Notes under the pieces: model-generated
Told to the model about the DNA's origin: nothing
Seen by the model: the letters and a program-made list of their open reading frames with translations, nothing else
Databases searched by the model: none
Translations under genes and position numbers: made by a program
Part shown: positions 51,680-60,718 of the stretch, piece after piece
How the letters are laid out: every line of letters begins with the position of its first letter
Position numbering within the stretch: position 1 is the first letter of the stretch
Assembly (NCBI GenBank): GCA_964438705.1
Contig: CAYTKQ010000005.1
Coordinates: 1-64,000, forward strand
Origin: Christensenella sp964438705
Lineage (GTDB): Bacteria > Bacillota > Clostridia > Christensenellales > Christensenellaceae
Reading direction: 5' to 3'
DNA: 64,000 nucleotides

Positions 51680-51722
51680 TTGCAAAATCGGCTTGAGAAT
51701 ACTATAATACTACACGTAGTAT
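51680..51722 (+). promoter_or_regulatory. Promoter with palindrome over the start site
   Basis: TTGCAA (51680-51685) and TATAAT (51703-51708), 17-bp spacer. ATACTAC-AC-GTAGTAT (51707-51722) is a perfect 7-bp inverted repeat overlapping the -10 end and the start, as for a repressor. Its half-sites resemble those of BlaI/MecI-type operators, but the central spacing is 2 bp shorter. Confidence 0.6.
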
Positions 51723-51772
51723 CAAAAAACAAGCAAGCCGCAGCAATGGCATGGCAGCAGGGGAAAACATAC

Positions 51773-52681
51773 ATGATCAAGCTGGAAATCACACAAGAAC
51801 ACGCGGGAATGCGTCTAAGCGCGTGCGTGGCGGAAAATCTGCCCGAGCTCGCGTCCTTCAACCTGAAAAAAATGATCAAAGCGGGGGACATCAAGCTCAA
51901 CGGATGCCTCGTTAAAAAGGATTTTGAGGTAGAGCCGGGCGATATCGTCGAGGTATATGTACCCGTGGAATATGAGCGGTTCCCGCTTCTCGATATCGTC
52001 TATGAGGACAAAAACATCATCGTGCTCAACAAGCAGCCGGGCACGGTGGTCGCGGGGCGGGTGGATGCAAAAACGCCCGAGCTGATGTCCATGGTCATCA
52101 ACTATATGCGCGACGCGGGGGAGTATTCCGAGGAAGCGGGCTACATCCCGTTTATGTGCTATAAACTTGATCTATACACGGGCGGGCTGGTGATGTTTGC
52201 CAAAAACGCGGAATATTTTGAGGCGATCCGCGAGGCGGTGCGGCAAAGGCGGCTGCGGCGTATTTTTCGCGCCATCGTGAAGGGACAGCCCGAATATGCG
52301 CGCGGCGATCTGCGGCATTTTTACGTGAAGGACAACAAGGATCAATATCGCGTATCCACCCGCAAAATGGGCGGGTCGGTGCCCATCTATACGCGTTATG
52401 AGGTGGTGGAGAGCAACGGCATTTTCAGCATCGTGGACATCGAGCCGGTGACGCAGTATCTCAATCAGGAGCGCGCGCACATGGAGGCGGCTGGGTATCC
52501 CATTTTGGGCGATCAGGTCTACGGAGACGGAAAGATCAACAAAAAGCTGGGCATTCAATATCAGGCGCTGTGGGCCACGAAAATTTGCTTTGACACGGGT
52601 GTGAACAATATGCTGGAATATTTGAACGGCAGCGTCATCGAGACGGACGACACGAATTTCCCGCTGGTGAATTTTGATTAA
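51773..52681 (+). CDS. Divergent RluA-family pseudouridine synthase-like protein
   Basis: A 302-residue protein: N-terminal S4-like segment (MRLSACVAENLPELASFNLK, IKLNGCLVKKDFEVEPGD) and a pseudouridine synthase domain with NIIVLNKQPGTVV and D133 in the motif YKLDLYTGGLVMF, where other RluA enzymes have HRLDRxTSG. The catalytic Asp is kept, but the flanking His, Arg and Ser are changed. C-terminal YPILGDQVYGDG follows. ATG 51773 is the first good start after the promoter. Target RNA unknown. Confidence 0.85.
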   Translation: MIKLEITQEHAGMRLSACVAENLPELASFNLKKMIKAGDIKLNGCLVKKDFEVEPGDIVEVYVPVEYERFPLLDIVYEDKNIIVLNKQPGTVVAGRVDAKTPELMSMVINYMRDAGEYSEEAGYIPFMCYKLDLYTGGLVMFAKNAEYFEAIREAVRQRRLRRIFRAIVKGQPEYARGDLRHFYVKDNKDQYRVSTRKMGGSVPIYTRYEVVESNGIFSIVDIEPVTQYLNQERAHMEAAGYPILGDQVYGDGKINKKLGIQYQALWATKICFDTGVNNMLEYLNGSVIETDDTNFPLVNFD

Positions 52682-53334
52682 AAATCAAACAAACTCCAAG
52701 GAAAGCAGTCGGGCGGAGGGCACGAAAATGTCATCCGCTCTTTTTTTGTGGGATGGATGAAGGAAAGGGAATAAGACCACAGACACAGGCGGTCGTTTCC
52801 CGCACCGCCGTACTTCACGTCCCCGATGATGGGTGCGTGCGCGTGCGCGAGCTGTACGCGGATTTGATGCGGACGGCCCGTTTTCAAGACGATCTCGAGC
52901 AGTGAATATTGCCCCGACCGTTCCGCGTTATGGCAGGAAAGCTCCGCATATTTCGCGCCCGCCGTGTCCGCTGAAACGACGCGCGTGATGTTGGTGCGCC
53001 CGTCCTTTAACAAATAATCGGACAACACGCCCTCGGGCGGGGTCGCGGATGAAACCACGGCATAGTATCGCTTTTCAAAGGAATGATCCTTTATTTGTGC
53101 CGTCAGCCGCGCGGCGGCCTTCGAGGTGCGCGCAAAGACCATCACCCCGCCTGCCGGACGGTCGAGGCGGTGCACCAGCCCGAGGTAGACCGCGCCGGGC
53201 TTGTTGTATTTCTCTTTCACATAGAGCTTGAGTTGGGTGAGAAAATCCATATCCCGCGACGCGTCTTCCTGCGAGGGCATGTTTTGCGGCTTTACCGCGA
53301 CGATGACATGGTTGTCCTCGTATAAAATCGTCAT
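52678..53334 (-). CDS. RluA-family pseudouridine synthase (short form)
   Basis: A 218-residue enzyme without an S4 domain. It has ILYEDNHVIVAVKPQNMPSQ, the catalytic GLVHRLDRPAGGVMVFART, EKRYYAVV, LLEIVLKTGRPHQIRVQLAH and PIIGDVKYGG. ATG at 53334 overlaps the stop of the methyltransferase gene upstream (ATGA). Ends in a 4-bp convergent overlap with the other pseudouridine synthase. Target: rRNA or tRNA uridine, not assigned. Confidence 0.92.
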   Translation of the reverse strand: MTILYEDNHVIVAVKPQNMPSQEDASRDMDFLTQLKLYVKEKYNKPGAVYLGLVHRLDRPAGGVMVFARTSKAAARLTAQIKDHSFEKRYYAVVSSATPPEGVLSDYLLKDGRTNITRVVSADTAGAKYAELSCHNAERSGQYSLLEIVLKTGRPHQIRVQLAHAHAPIIGDVKYGGAGNDRLCLWSYSLSFIHPTKKERMTFSCPPPDCFPWSLFDF

Positions 53335-54191
53335 GTGTGCCACCGCGTGGCCGTGCCGCAGGGCAGCAAAATGTCCTGATGCTCCACAGGCAGGCACAAA
53401 TCGCCCGCGTCGACGCTGCCGCCGCGTCCCTTCAAACAGATGCGCAGCAAATTGGCGCTCACGACGGACGAAAGCCCGGTGGTATAGGAATTGATGATGA
53501 AAAAGAGCGGTGTGTCGGACAGCAGCTTCGCGGTCTCGGCCACAAGGGAAAAAAGATCGTCCTCCGTGCGGAACACCTTGCCGTCCGCACCCCGTCCGTA
53601 GCTTGGCGGGTCCATCACGATGCCGTCGTAGCGGTTGCCCCGTCGCTGCTCGCGCTGCACGAATTTCAGGCAGTCGTCCGCGAGGATGCGCACAGGGCGC
53701 TCCGCAAGGCCGGAGAGCGTCAGGTTTTCCTTTGCCCAGCCGTTCATACTCTTTGCCGCGTCGATGTGCGTAACCTGCGCGCCTGCCGCGGCGCACGCAA
53801 GCGTCGCGCCGCCTGTGTAGGCGAACAGATTCAGTATGCGGGGCACAAAAGAGGCAGAGCGGATCATGCCTGCCATAAAATCCCAGTTGCCCGCTTGCTC
53901 AGGGAAGAGGCCGGTGTGCTTAAAGCCCGTGGGCCGTACGTAAAAGGAAAGGCCGCCGTAGGAGACCGTCCAGCGCTCGGGCAGCTTTTTGAGATAGTTC
54001 CATTCCCCGCCGCCGCGCGCGCTGCGATTATATTCCGCGTGCGCCTCCTGCCACAGCGCAGGGGCCTGCTTTGCCCAGATGACCTGCGGGTCGGGACGGG
54101 AAAGCACGACGTCCCCCCACCGCTCGAGCTTCATGCCGTCTCCCGTATCCAGAATTTTATAGTCCTGCCATTTGTCCGTCAAAAACACCAT
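53331..54191 (-). CDS. SAM-dependent methyltransferase, RlmI/23S rRNA m5C-like
   Basis: A 286-residue Rossmann methyltransferase. Motif I is LNLFAYTGGATLACAAAGAQ, then VTHIDAAKSMNGWAKENLTL, the catalytic-type VMDPPSYGRGADGKVF, and LFFIINSYTTGLSS. It lacks the N-terminal PUA domain of RlmI but begins with a beta-rich 80-residue region. Coupled to a pseudouridine synthase gene, so RNA modification is likely. Divergent from ispE. Confidence 0.88.
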   Translation of the reverse strand: MVFLTDKWQDYKILDTGDGMKLERWGDVVLSRPDPQVIWAKQAPALWQEAHAEYNRSARGGGEWNYLKKLPERWTVSYGGLSFYVRPTGFKHTGLFPEQAGNWDFMAGMIRSASFVPRILNLFAYTGGATLACAAAGAQVTHIDAAKSMNGWAKENLTLSGLAERPVRILADDCLKFVQREQRRGNRYDGIVMDPPSYGRGADGKVFRTEDDLFSLVAETAKLLSDTPLFFIINSYTTGLSSVVSANLLRICLKGRGGSVDAGDLCLPVEHQDILLPCGTATRWHT

Positions 54192-54278
54192 TGCATACCT
54201 CGCTTCTTATTGTTCTCATTTTAACATATACGCGGCGATCTATGCTATAATATTCCGGAAAACAGTGTGGAGGGAACC

Positions 54279-55142
54279 ATGAAGCTGAAGGCGTACGCGA
54301 AACTGAATCTGGCGCTCGAGATCGTTGGACGGACGGCAAACGGTATGCACGAACTCGATATGCTGATGCAGAGCATTTCGCTTTTTGATGAAGTGACGAT
54401 CACAAAAGCGGAGCAGACACGGCTGCGGTGCGACGGAATGGAAGCGGATGAGAAAAATACCGCCCTGCGTGCGGCACGGGCATTTTTTGAATACACGGGC
54501 ATCTGCGGCGGAGCGGACATTTCGCTTGAAAAACACATCCCGTCACAGGCGGGGCTGGGCGGCGGATCGTCCGACGCGGGCGCGGTGCTCTGTGCGCTCG
54601 ATCTGCTGTATGAAACAAAGCTTAAAAAAGAGGAACTGATTGCACTGGGCGTGAAGATCGGGGCGGATGTGCCTTTTTTCATCGAGGGCGGCTGCGCGCG
54701 CGCGCGCGGGGTGGGCGAGATCCTTGCGCCGGTGGAAAACAACTGCGGTTTTTCCTATTTGCTCGTGAAGCCGGGGGGCGGCGTGCCTACCGGCCCGGCT
54801 TTTGCGAAATACCATGAGCTGCCCGCCGAACACGCGGATATCGAAGCGGCTGCGCACGCGCTTTGCGCAGGCAACGCGGCGGCGTATTTTCGCGCGGCAG
54901 GCAACGCGCTTTTGTCCGCCGGGCTTGCGATCTGCCCGCAGGTGGGAGAGATCATTGCGGCGTGCAAGGCATATGGCGCGGAGTTTGCTATGATGACGGG
55001 CAGCGGAAGCTGTGTATTTGCGGTTTTTATGGACCAAGCAGCGAAGGACAGAGCGTTGGCGGCATTTTCCGCACAATATCCGTTTTGCGAGGAAGCGGAA
55101 AATACGGCGGCGGGATATGAGATCATCGGGGAGGACGCATGA
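54279..55142 (+). CDS. ispE: 4-diphosphocytidyl-2-C-methyl-D-erythritol kinase
   Basis: A 287-residue GHMP kinase of the MEP isoprenoid pathway. KLKAYAKLNLALEIVGRTAN at the start, the ATP loop QAGLGGGSSDAGAVLCAL, KIGADVPFFIEGGCARARG, and the C-terminal MMTGSGSCVFAVF. GGAGGG precedes ATG 54279, with TATAAT at 54246-54251. Overlaps the next gene by 4 bp. Confidence 0.95.
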   Translation: MKLKAYAKLNLALEIVGRTANGMHELDMLMQSISLFDEVTITKAEQTRLRCDGMEADEKNTALRAARAFFEYTGICGGADISLEKHIPSQAGLGGGSSDAGAVLCALDLLYETKLKKEELIALGVKIGADVPFFIEGGCARARGVGEILAPVENNCGFSYLLVKPGGGVPTGPAFAKYHELPAEHADIEAAAHALCAGNAAAYFRAAGNALLSAGLAICPQVGEIIAACKAYGAEFAMMTGSGSCVFAVFMDQAAKDRALAAFSAQYPFCEEAENTAAGYEIIGEDA

Positions 55143-55831
55143 ACAGGGAAGAGAACATCAGGAAAACAACGGAGCTGCTTGCAGGCAAAAAATTTGTGTG
55201 CTCCTTTAGCGGCGGCAAGGACAGTACCCTTGCGCTGCATCGCGCGATCACATGCGGCGGCCTGCCGCAGGCGTTGATCATGACATACAACACCGACGCG
55301 GGAAGGACGTGGTTTCACGGTATCCCGGAACCCATCGTGAAGCGGGTAGAGCAGGCCCTTCATATCCCCATTCAAATCATGCGCACGCCGGGCGAGGAAT
55401 ACGGCGTTCGCCTGGAGGCGGAGCTGCGCGCGCAAAAAGAAGCGGGCGCGCAGGTGTGCGTATTTGGGGACATCGATCTCGAAGGACACCTTGTATGGTG
55501 CACCGAGCGGTGCGAAAATGCGGGCATCACGCCGCTGTTTCCGCTGTGGCAGGAGGATCGCGCGGCGCTCGTGTATGAGTTCATCGACAGCGGGTTTGAA
55601 GCATATATCACGGTGCTTGATACGCAAAAAATGAGCGACCGCTTTTTGGGCGATCGCTTAAGCCGCGCGGTGGCGGATGCGATCCGTGCGGAGGGGGCGG
55701 ACATTTGCGGGGAAAACGGGGAATACCATACCTTTGTCGCAAACGGCCCCATCCACCAAACGCCGGTGATGCACACGTTCGGTGAGCCGTTTATGCAGGA
55801 TCATTACGCGATTCTGCCGCTCGGGCTTTAG
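55139..55831 (+). CDS. Dph6-like adenine-nucleotide alpha hydrolase (ATP-PPase)
   Basis: A 230-residue PP-loop ATPase of the diphthine-ammonia ligase/MJ0570 type. P-loop SFSGGKDSTLALHRAI, FHGIPEPIVKRVEQALHIP, the VFGDIDLEGHLVWCTERCEN segment, PLWQEDRAALVYEFIDSGFE, and the family ending CGENGEYHTFVANGP. Bacteria lack diphthamide, so the substrate is another amide or B12-related compound. It overlaps ispE by 4 bp and runs 41 bp into the convergent EamA gene. Confidence 0.88.
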   Translation: MNREENIRKTTELLAGKKFVCSFSGGKDSTLALHRAITCGGLPQALIMTYNTDAGRTWFHGIPEPIVKRVEQALHIPIQIMRTPGEEYGVRLEAELRAQKEAGAQVCVFGDIDLEGHLVWCTERCENAGITPLFPLWQEDRAALVYEFIDSGFEAYITVLDTQKMSDRFLGDRLSRAVADAIRAEGADICGENGEYHTFVANGPIHQTPVMHTFGEPFMQDHYAILPLGL

Positions 55832-56732
55832 GGCGCGCCGCATCGGTACGTTCCTTTTTTGTGTGACCGGAAACAAACAGGCCGATGAGGGTCAACGCCA
55901 TGCCGATGCCCGAAGCGGCGGTCACCTGTTCTCGCAGGATCAGCATGGACGCGGCAACGGTGATGACGGGGACCATATAGATATAGACGCTCGTTTTCAC
56001 GGCCCCCAGTTTTTTGACGGCAAAATTCCACGTCACGAAGCAAAGCGCGGACGCGCCCAGCCCCAGAAAAAGGATGTTGAGCGTGCTGAGCGGGTTTTCA
56101 AAGCGCGCAAGGTCCCACCTGAAATCGGAAAAAAACAGCACGGGCAGCATAAAGAGCACGCCGTAAAAAAACACGCGCCGCGTCGTTAAAACGGTGTGAT
56201 AACCATAGCCGCTGATCTTTTTGGTGAGCACCGTGTAAACGGCCCACACCAGCGCCGCCGCCGCTGCCAGCAGATCGCCGACGGGATTCAGTTCCAAAAC
56301 GGAGCCGTTGAAGCTGATGAGGCATATGCCCGCCATCGCGGCGGCAAAGCCGATGAAAAAATTGGCGCGCAGCCGGTTTTCCCCTTTTATGAACAGGGAG
56401 GACAGGATCGCCGTGAAAAACGGCGCGATGGAAATGATTACGCCGACGTTGGAAACAAGCGTATAGGTGAGCGCGATGTTTTCCAGCAAATAATAGAGGC
56501 AGATGCCGCATAATCCCGCAAGCGCAAAGGTGAGCTCCTGCTTTTTGTCCGTACCCTTCAATCGGCGCGGATAGAAAATGAGCAGGGCAGCAAGGCCGAT
56601 CACGAAGCGGAAAAACAGGATCTCCACCGGCTGAAAATCTGTGAGCAGCACCTTGGTGGAGATGAACGTCGTGCCCCAGACGACGATCGTGAACAGCGCG
56701 CAGAGATGGCCGGAATTTATACTATTTTTCAT
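55791..56732 (-). CDS. EamA/DMT-family transporter
   Basis: A 313-residue membrane protein with ten predicted helices and two EamA repeats (residues about 10-140 and 150-285), including FTIVVWGTTFISTKVLLTDF, FLFFRFVIGLAALLIFYPRR-like text and GLGASALCFVTWNFAVKKLG. Drug/metabolite exporter of unknown substrate. Its start overlaps the AraC gene end by 11 bp, so the pair is co-transcribed and probably co-regulated. Its last 41 bp overlap the Dph6-like gene on the other strand. Confidence 0.92.
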   Translation of the reverse strand: MKNSINSGHLCALFTIVVWGTTFISTKVLLTDFQPVEILFFRFVIGLAALLIFYPRRLKGTDKKQELTFALAGLCGICLYYLLENIALTYTLVSNVGVIISIAPFFTAILSSLFIKGENRLRANFFIGFAAAMAGICLISFNGSVLELNPVGDLLAAAAALVWAVYTVLTKKISGYGYHTVLTTRRVFFYGVLFMLPVLFFSDFRWDLARFENPLSTLNILFLGLGASALCFVTWNFAVKKLGAVKTSVYIYMVPVITVAASMLILREQVTAASGIGMALTLIGLFVSGHTKKERTDAARPKARAAESRNDPA

Positions 56733-57567
56733 GCTGCCCTCCGTCCGCTTCGTCCTTGCCGATGAAAATCCGCCGATACATGCCGGGTGAAATGCCCATG
56801 AATCGGTTGAAATAGTTGGTGAAGTGGCTTTGGTCCGAAAACCCGGTTTGCAGCGCGGCTTCGATGGGCGTTAAGCCCTGCTCCAGCAGCTTTTTTGCCT
56901 TGCCGATGCGGATCGTTGCCAGATAGCGATAGGGCGTGATGCCCTTTGATTTGGTGAACGCCCGCAGCAGGGTGGATTTGCTCAGGCCTGCGCAGCCGCA
57001 CAGCTGGTCGAGGCCGATGGGCTCCGCAAAATGCGCCTCTATGAAGGCGCACGCCCGTTCCACCTCTTCGCTGCATTCAAGAATGCTGTCTTCAAAGGGC
57101 TGTGCGTAATTGCGCAGCAGCAGCGAAACCAACAGCAGCAAGCTTTCGTCCCGCCCCAGATCGCCGGAGCCCGCTAAAATCATTTCGTGCAGGTCTCTCA
57201 AATGACAGGCCGCCTCTTCGTCGGCAATCACATTTTTTGTAAAACACGCAAGCGCGGGTGCTCCCGTGATCTCCCCCACCAGCTGGCGCATCGTTTCCTG
57301 CGGGATATTTACACCGCGATAGTCGAGCGCCTCGCTGCCGAGCTGTGCGCAGGCGTGGTTGTCGTTGGGGTTGAAGAGAACGATGTTGCCTCTTTTCAAC
57401 GTATATTCCCTGTTTTTGCACGACATGAAGCGCGTGCCCTGCTCGATGAGGCCAATCACGTAATGCGCGTGAAAATGGTTGGGAAAGGGCTTTACAAAGC
57501 CCTGAAGCAAATAAGCCTCGATGCGCAGGTGTTCGTCGTATATAATGGTTCTGGTCTCTTTTTGCAT
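56722..57567 (-). CDS. AraC-family transcriptional regulator
   Basis: A 281-residue regulator: an N-terminal AraC-type cupin (HFHAHYVIGLIEQGTRFMSC, GNIVLFNPNDNHACAQLG) and a C-terminal double helix-turn-helix (GLDQLCGCAGLSKSTLLRAF, GITPYRYLATIRIGKAKKLL, AALQTGFSDQSHFTNYFNRF, GISPGMYRRIF). It likely controls the EamA exporter gene downstream. The ligand is not known. Confidence 0.95.
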   Translation of the reverse strand: MQKETRTIIYDEHLRIEAYLLQGFVKPFPNHFHAHYVIGLIEQGTRFMSCKNREYTLKRGNIVLFNPNDNHACAQLGSEALDYRGVNIPQETMRQLVGEITGAPALACFTKNVIADEEAACHLRDLHEMILAGSGDLGRDESLLLLVSLLLRNYAQPFEDSILECSEEVERACAFIEAHFAEPIGLDQLCGCAGLSKSTLLRAFTKSKGITPYRYLATIRIGKAKKLLEQGLTPIEAALQTGFSDQSHFTNYFNRFMGISPGMYRRIFIGKDEADGGQHEK

Positions 57568-57639
57568 GTCATTTCCTCCGCAACCATTCTACCCCCGTCG
57601 GTTTCAAAAAGCTTGTAAAATATCCTCATTTCACAAAAC

Positions 57640-57666
57640 AAAAAAACGGGCCGCGAAGGCCCGCCG
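57640..57666 (-). terminator. Terminator of the TtcA-like gene
   Basis: On the minus strand GCGGGCC, loop TTCGC, GGCCCG and TTTTTTTG. Confidence 0.8.
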
Positions 57667-57673
57667 CTCTTGC

Positions 57674-58399
57674 TTAAAAATCCCAGTCCTTATCCCACAA
57701 ATTATACGTCTGCGTATTCTTGAGCGCGCCCAGCATGTTGTCCGCCGCGCCGGGGGCGAGGGAATCGAGATATTTTACGATGTCCTTTGCCTGTTCGCGC
57801 TTTGTTGAAAAATCGATGGGGCAGGGGTTTTTGGCGATGGGGATCTCAAGCCGCCGGACCGCCGAAACAATGTCGCTTTCCCGCAGGAAGATGAACGGGC
57901 GCACGAGGGTGATATCCCGCCGCGAAAGGTAGGATTTTGGGGAAAAGGTGTTCATTCGTCCCTCATACATCAGGCTCATGAGCAGCGTCTGAATCGCGTC
58001 GTCCCCGTGGTGGGCAAAGGCGGCTTTATTCGCGCCGAGCGCCGTGGCTTTTTCATACAGCGCACCCTTGCGCATCTTGGCGCACAGCGCGCAGGGATTT
58101 TTTTCCTTGCGGATATCGAACACGATTTCAGATATGTTCGTTTTGAGGATGTGCAGGGGCACACCCAGCCCGTCCGCGTATTGCTGCATGACCTCTGTCG
58201 CGTAGTTGCCAAAGCCGAGATCGACCGTGACCGCAAAAAGCGTATAGTCCTTTTTGGCGTATTTCTGATAGAGGTGCAGGGCATAGAGCAGCAGCATGGA
58301 ATCCTTGCCGCCCGAAAGCCCGACGGCGACACTGTCGCCCTGCGCGATCATGGAAAATCGTTCGTCCGCGCGCCGCAGCGCGCCCAATATCTTTCTCAT
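57674..58399 (-). CDS. TtcA-like tRNA 2-thiocytidine synthesis ATPase
   Basis: A 241-residue PP-loop ATPase. P-loop GLSGGKDSMLLLYAL, the TtcA-type cluster motif CALCAKMRKGALYE, AFAHHGDDAIQTLLMSLMYE, FSPKSYLSRRD, and the third cysteine region NPCPIDFSTKR. These fit sulphur transfer with an iron-sulphur cluster to tRNA. It is shorter than E. coli TtcA at both ends, as in Firmicutes members. Confidence 0.9.
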   Translation of the reverse strand: MRKILGALRRADERFSMIAQGDSVAVGLSGGKDSMLLLYALHLYQKYAKKDYTLFAVTVDLGFGNYATEVMQQYADGLGVPLHILKTNISEIVFDIRKEKNPCALCAKMRKGALYEKATALGANKAAFAHHGDDAIQTLLMSLMYEGRMNTFSPKSYLSRRDITLVRPFIFLRESDIVSAVRRLEIPIAKNPCPIDFSTKREQAKDIVKYLDSLAPGAADNMLGALKNTQTYNLWDKDWDF

Positions 58400-58438
58400 A
58401 TAAAATCCTTAACAAATTCTAAACTCAATCTTGTACGG

Positions 58439-58467
58439 TTGCAATTATATCATAGATAAAGTATGAT
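58439..58467 (+). promoter_or_regulatory. Promoter of the small exporter gene
   Basis: TTGCAA (58439-58444) and TATGAT (58462-58467), 17-bp spacer. Confidence 0.7.
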
Positions 58468-58504
58468 TAATATTGTTTGATTTCGAAAAAGGAGTATTTT
58501 AATT

Positions 58505-58981
58505 ATGCCGATATCAACAGCCCTATGGACAACTTTTTTTACGTCGATGTTGCCAATATGGGAGCTAAAAGGGGCGATTCTTACAGGCGCAGCGGCGCAC
58601 ATACCAACATGGACGCTCTATTTTGTTGCCCTTTTGGGGTCTTCAATTCCAGTCTTTTTCATTATATTTTTTATTGAAAAAGTCATTAACTGGATGAGCA
58701 AAAGCAAAGTTAAATTTTTCAATAATTTGGCAAACTGGCTTTTGAAAAAGGTAGGCAAACACAAAGGAAAAATAGAAAAATACGGGTATCTCGGCGTATT
58801 CCTTTTTGTGGCGATCCCGCTTCCGGGAACGGGCGTGTGGACAGGGTCACTCATCGCGAGCATGTTGGGATTAAAACCATTAAAGGCATTGCCAACTATT
58901 ATTTTGGGCAATGCAGTGGCCGGACTTCTTATGATTTTGTTTTCAGGCATATTTTTCCCGAATGTTGCATTGTGGGCATGA
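58505..58981 (+). CDS. Small multidrug export family membrane protein (Sm_multidrug_ex)
   Basis: A 158-residue membrane protein with four to five helices. The signature PLPGTGVWTGSLIASMLG and LPIWELKGAILTGAAAHIP match the PF06695 'putative small multi-drug export protein' family. AAAGGAG precedes ATG 58505. AT-richer than its neighbours. Function of the family is not proven. Confidence 0.88.
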   Translation: MPISTALWTTFFTSMLPIWELKGAILTGAAAHIPTWTLYFVALLGSSIPVFFIIFFIEKVINWMSKSKVKFFNNLANWLLKKVGKHKGKIEKYGYLGVFLFVAIPLPGTGVWTGSLIASMLGLKPLKALPTIILGNAVAGLLMILFSGIFFPNVALWA

Positions 58982-58997
58982 CGATTCAAATAAAAAT

Positions 58998-59020
58998 GAC
59001 GGTGCGAGCCGTCTTTTTTT
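58998..59020 (+). terminator. Terminator after the small exporter gene
   Basis: GACGG, loop TGCGAG, CCGTC, then seven T. Confidence 0.85.
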
Positions 59021-59049
59021 ACGTTAAAAAACAATATGTGGCAAAAATG

Positions 59050-59079
59050 GTGTCACAAAATGGCGTAGCGTGTTATAAT
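59050..59079 (+). promoter_or_regulatory. Promoter of the response regulator gene
   Basis: GTGTCA (59050-59055) and the extended -10 TGTTATAAT (59071-59079), 18-bp spacer. Confidence 0.65.
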
Positions 59080-59121
59080 AGCAAACGTTACCAAAACTAT
59101 CAGATTGGCGTGGGGCCTAAA

Positions 59122-60702
59122 ATGTACAGGATACTGATCGTAGACGACGAATCTGCCATCCGCAGGAAAATAAAAAGCAGCGTAAACTGGAACGAGCTGG
59201 GGCTCGAAATGGTGGCGGAGGCCACAAACGGCATGGAGGCGCTCTCGCAAATTATGGAGACGCAGCCGGATATTATATTGCTTGACATCAACATGCCGGG
59301 CATGGACGGGCTGGAATTTGCGAGCATCGTGAAAAAACAGTTTCCCCAGATACGGGTCGTGATCATTACGGGTTACGATGATTTTTCGTATGCGCGAGAG
59401 GCGCTTCGCTTGGGCGTGGATAATTACATTTTGAAGCCGACGACACAGGAAGATATCCGTAAGATCGTACTGAATCAGGTGGGGCAGCTCGAACAGGAGC
59501 GCAAGAAAAAGGTGCGGCAGGTGCCGCCGGACGGCAAAAAGGCAAAGGCCGACCTGCTGAATTACATCTTAAAAAATGGAGCGATCGCGCGGCAGCAGAT
59601 CACAAAATTTTTGGAGCTGCAGAGCTGGAATAAATCCGCAAACGTTTATTATGTCATCCTGCGGGACTTCGTGGAAAGTGTGGAATTTTGGCGCGGAGAG
59701 CACACGGCAGCGCTCGCAGAATTCGCGTTGCTCAATATTGCCGAAGAAATTGCCGAAGCATATTCCTTTGGCTTCGCTTTCACAAATTATAAAAACGAGA
59801 TCAGCATTTTGCTGAACAGCAATCGGTCGGAAGCGGAGGACGTCCTGTGCGAGATCCGCGACAGCGTGATGGATTTCCTTGGTATTCCGGTGGATTTTGC
59901 GGTTTCGGGCGTGGGAAAAATCAAAGAGCTTTCACGCCTCGACGAACAGGCGCATACGGCGCTCGAGCATTCCTTTGTTCTTTCGGGCAGCGATATTTTG
60001 TTTTACGACGACGTAGAGGAAAAACGGGAGAAGGATTTTGATTATCCGGCAGAGCTGGAAAATGAAATCCTCAATAACTTGTTTGCGGCGACGCTTGATG
60101 AAACGCTCGCAATGATCGACGATTTTTTCAAACGGATCGCGCAGGCGACGCCGGACGCCGCAAGCTGCAAACGTATGCTGCTGCGCCTGTGCCTCAAGAT
60201 CGCGAACATCACGGAAACCGCCTCCATCGTTTCCTACACGGAAAACTCACTGACGGGGGAGGTGACGGGCGGGTTCGATCCGCTGGTGCAGGTGGAAGGG
60301 TTCGACTCCCTGCAGGAAGTGCAGGAATGGCTGAAGGATTATTATGCGAAGGCATATAACTATCTGACGGCCATCAAAACAAACAGCGGCCGCCAGCACG
60401 TGAAGATCAGGGAATACATCGAAAAAAATTATGGGGACAGCGGCCTGAACCTCAAAAAGTGCGGGGAAGAGATGTTTTTGTCCCCCAATTACATCAGCAG
60501 CATCCTGAAAAAGGAGACGGGCCGGACGTTTGTGGAATACTTGAACGAGGTGCGCATCGCACGCGCAAAGGAGCTTCTTTCAGAGCCGGAAAGCAAGGTA
60601 TACGAGGTTTCCGCGATGGTGGGATTCACGCACCCGACTTATTTCAGCTCCGTATTTAAAAAAGCGACGGGGCTTTCGCCAAAGGAATTCAAAGAAAAAT
60701 GA
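59122..60702 (+). CDS. YesN-type response regulator (REC + AraC)
   Basis: A 526-residue regulator. The receiver domain has VDDES, the phospho-acceptor Asp in IILLDINMPGMDGLEF and ITGYDDFSYAREAL with the Lys in YILKPTTQED. A 280-residue linker follows, then the AraC DNA-binding domain (NLKKCGEEMFLSPNYISSIL, GRTFVEYLNEVRIARAKELL, VSAMVGFTHPTYFSSVFKKA, GLSPKEFK). Start ATG 59122 behind TGGGG. The usual paired YesM histidine kinase is not next to it. It precedes the fucosidase gene and is its probable activator. Confidence 0.95.
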   Translation: MYRILIVDDESAIRRKIKSSVNWNELGLEMVAEATNGMEALSQIMETQPDIILLDINMPGMDGLEFASIVKKQFPQIRVVIITGYDDFSYAREALRLGVDNYILKPTTQEDIRKIVLNQVGQLEQERKKKVRQVPPDGKKAKADLLNYILKNGAIARQQITKFLELQSWNKSANVYYVILRDFVESVEFWRGEHTAALAEFALLNIAEEIAEAYSFGFAFTNYKNEISILLNSNRSEAEDVLCEIRDSVMDFLGIPVDFAVSGVGKIKELSRLDEQAHTALEHSFVLSGSDILFYDDVEEKREKDFDYPAELENEILNNLFAATLDETLAMIDDFFKRIAQATPDAASCKRMLLRLCLKIANITETASIVSYTENSLTGEVTGGFDPLVQVEGFDSLQEVQEWLKDYYAKAYNYLTAIKTNSGRQHVKIREYIEKNYGDSGLNLKKCGEEMFLSPNYISSILKKETGRTFVEYLNEVRIARAKELLSEPESKVYEVSAMVGFTHPTYFSSVFKKATGLSPKEFKEK

Positions 60703-60718
60703 TAAAGCAGGATATATG

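Noticed and set aside
53335..53796. Large N-terminal extension of the short pseudouridine synthase
   Set aside because: It is an antisense-like alternate frame of the methyltransferase gene; ATG 53334 gives the family's start with coupling.
58837..59121. Longer N-terminus of the YesN response regulator
   Set aside because: It would run through the preceding gene, a terminator and the promoter; the receiver domain starts at ATG 59122.
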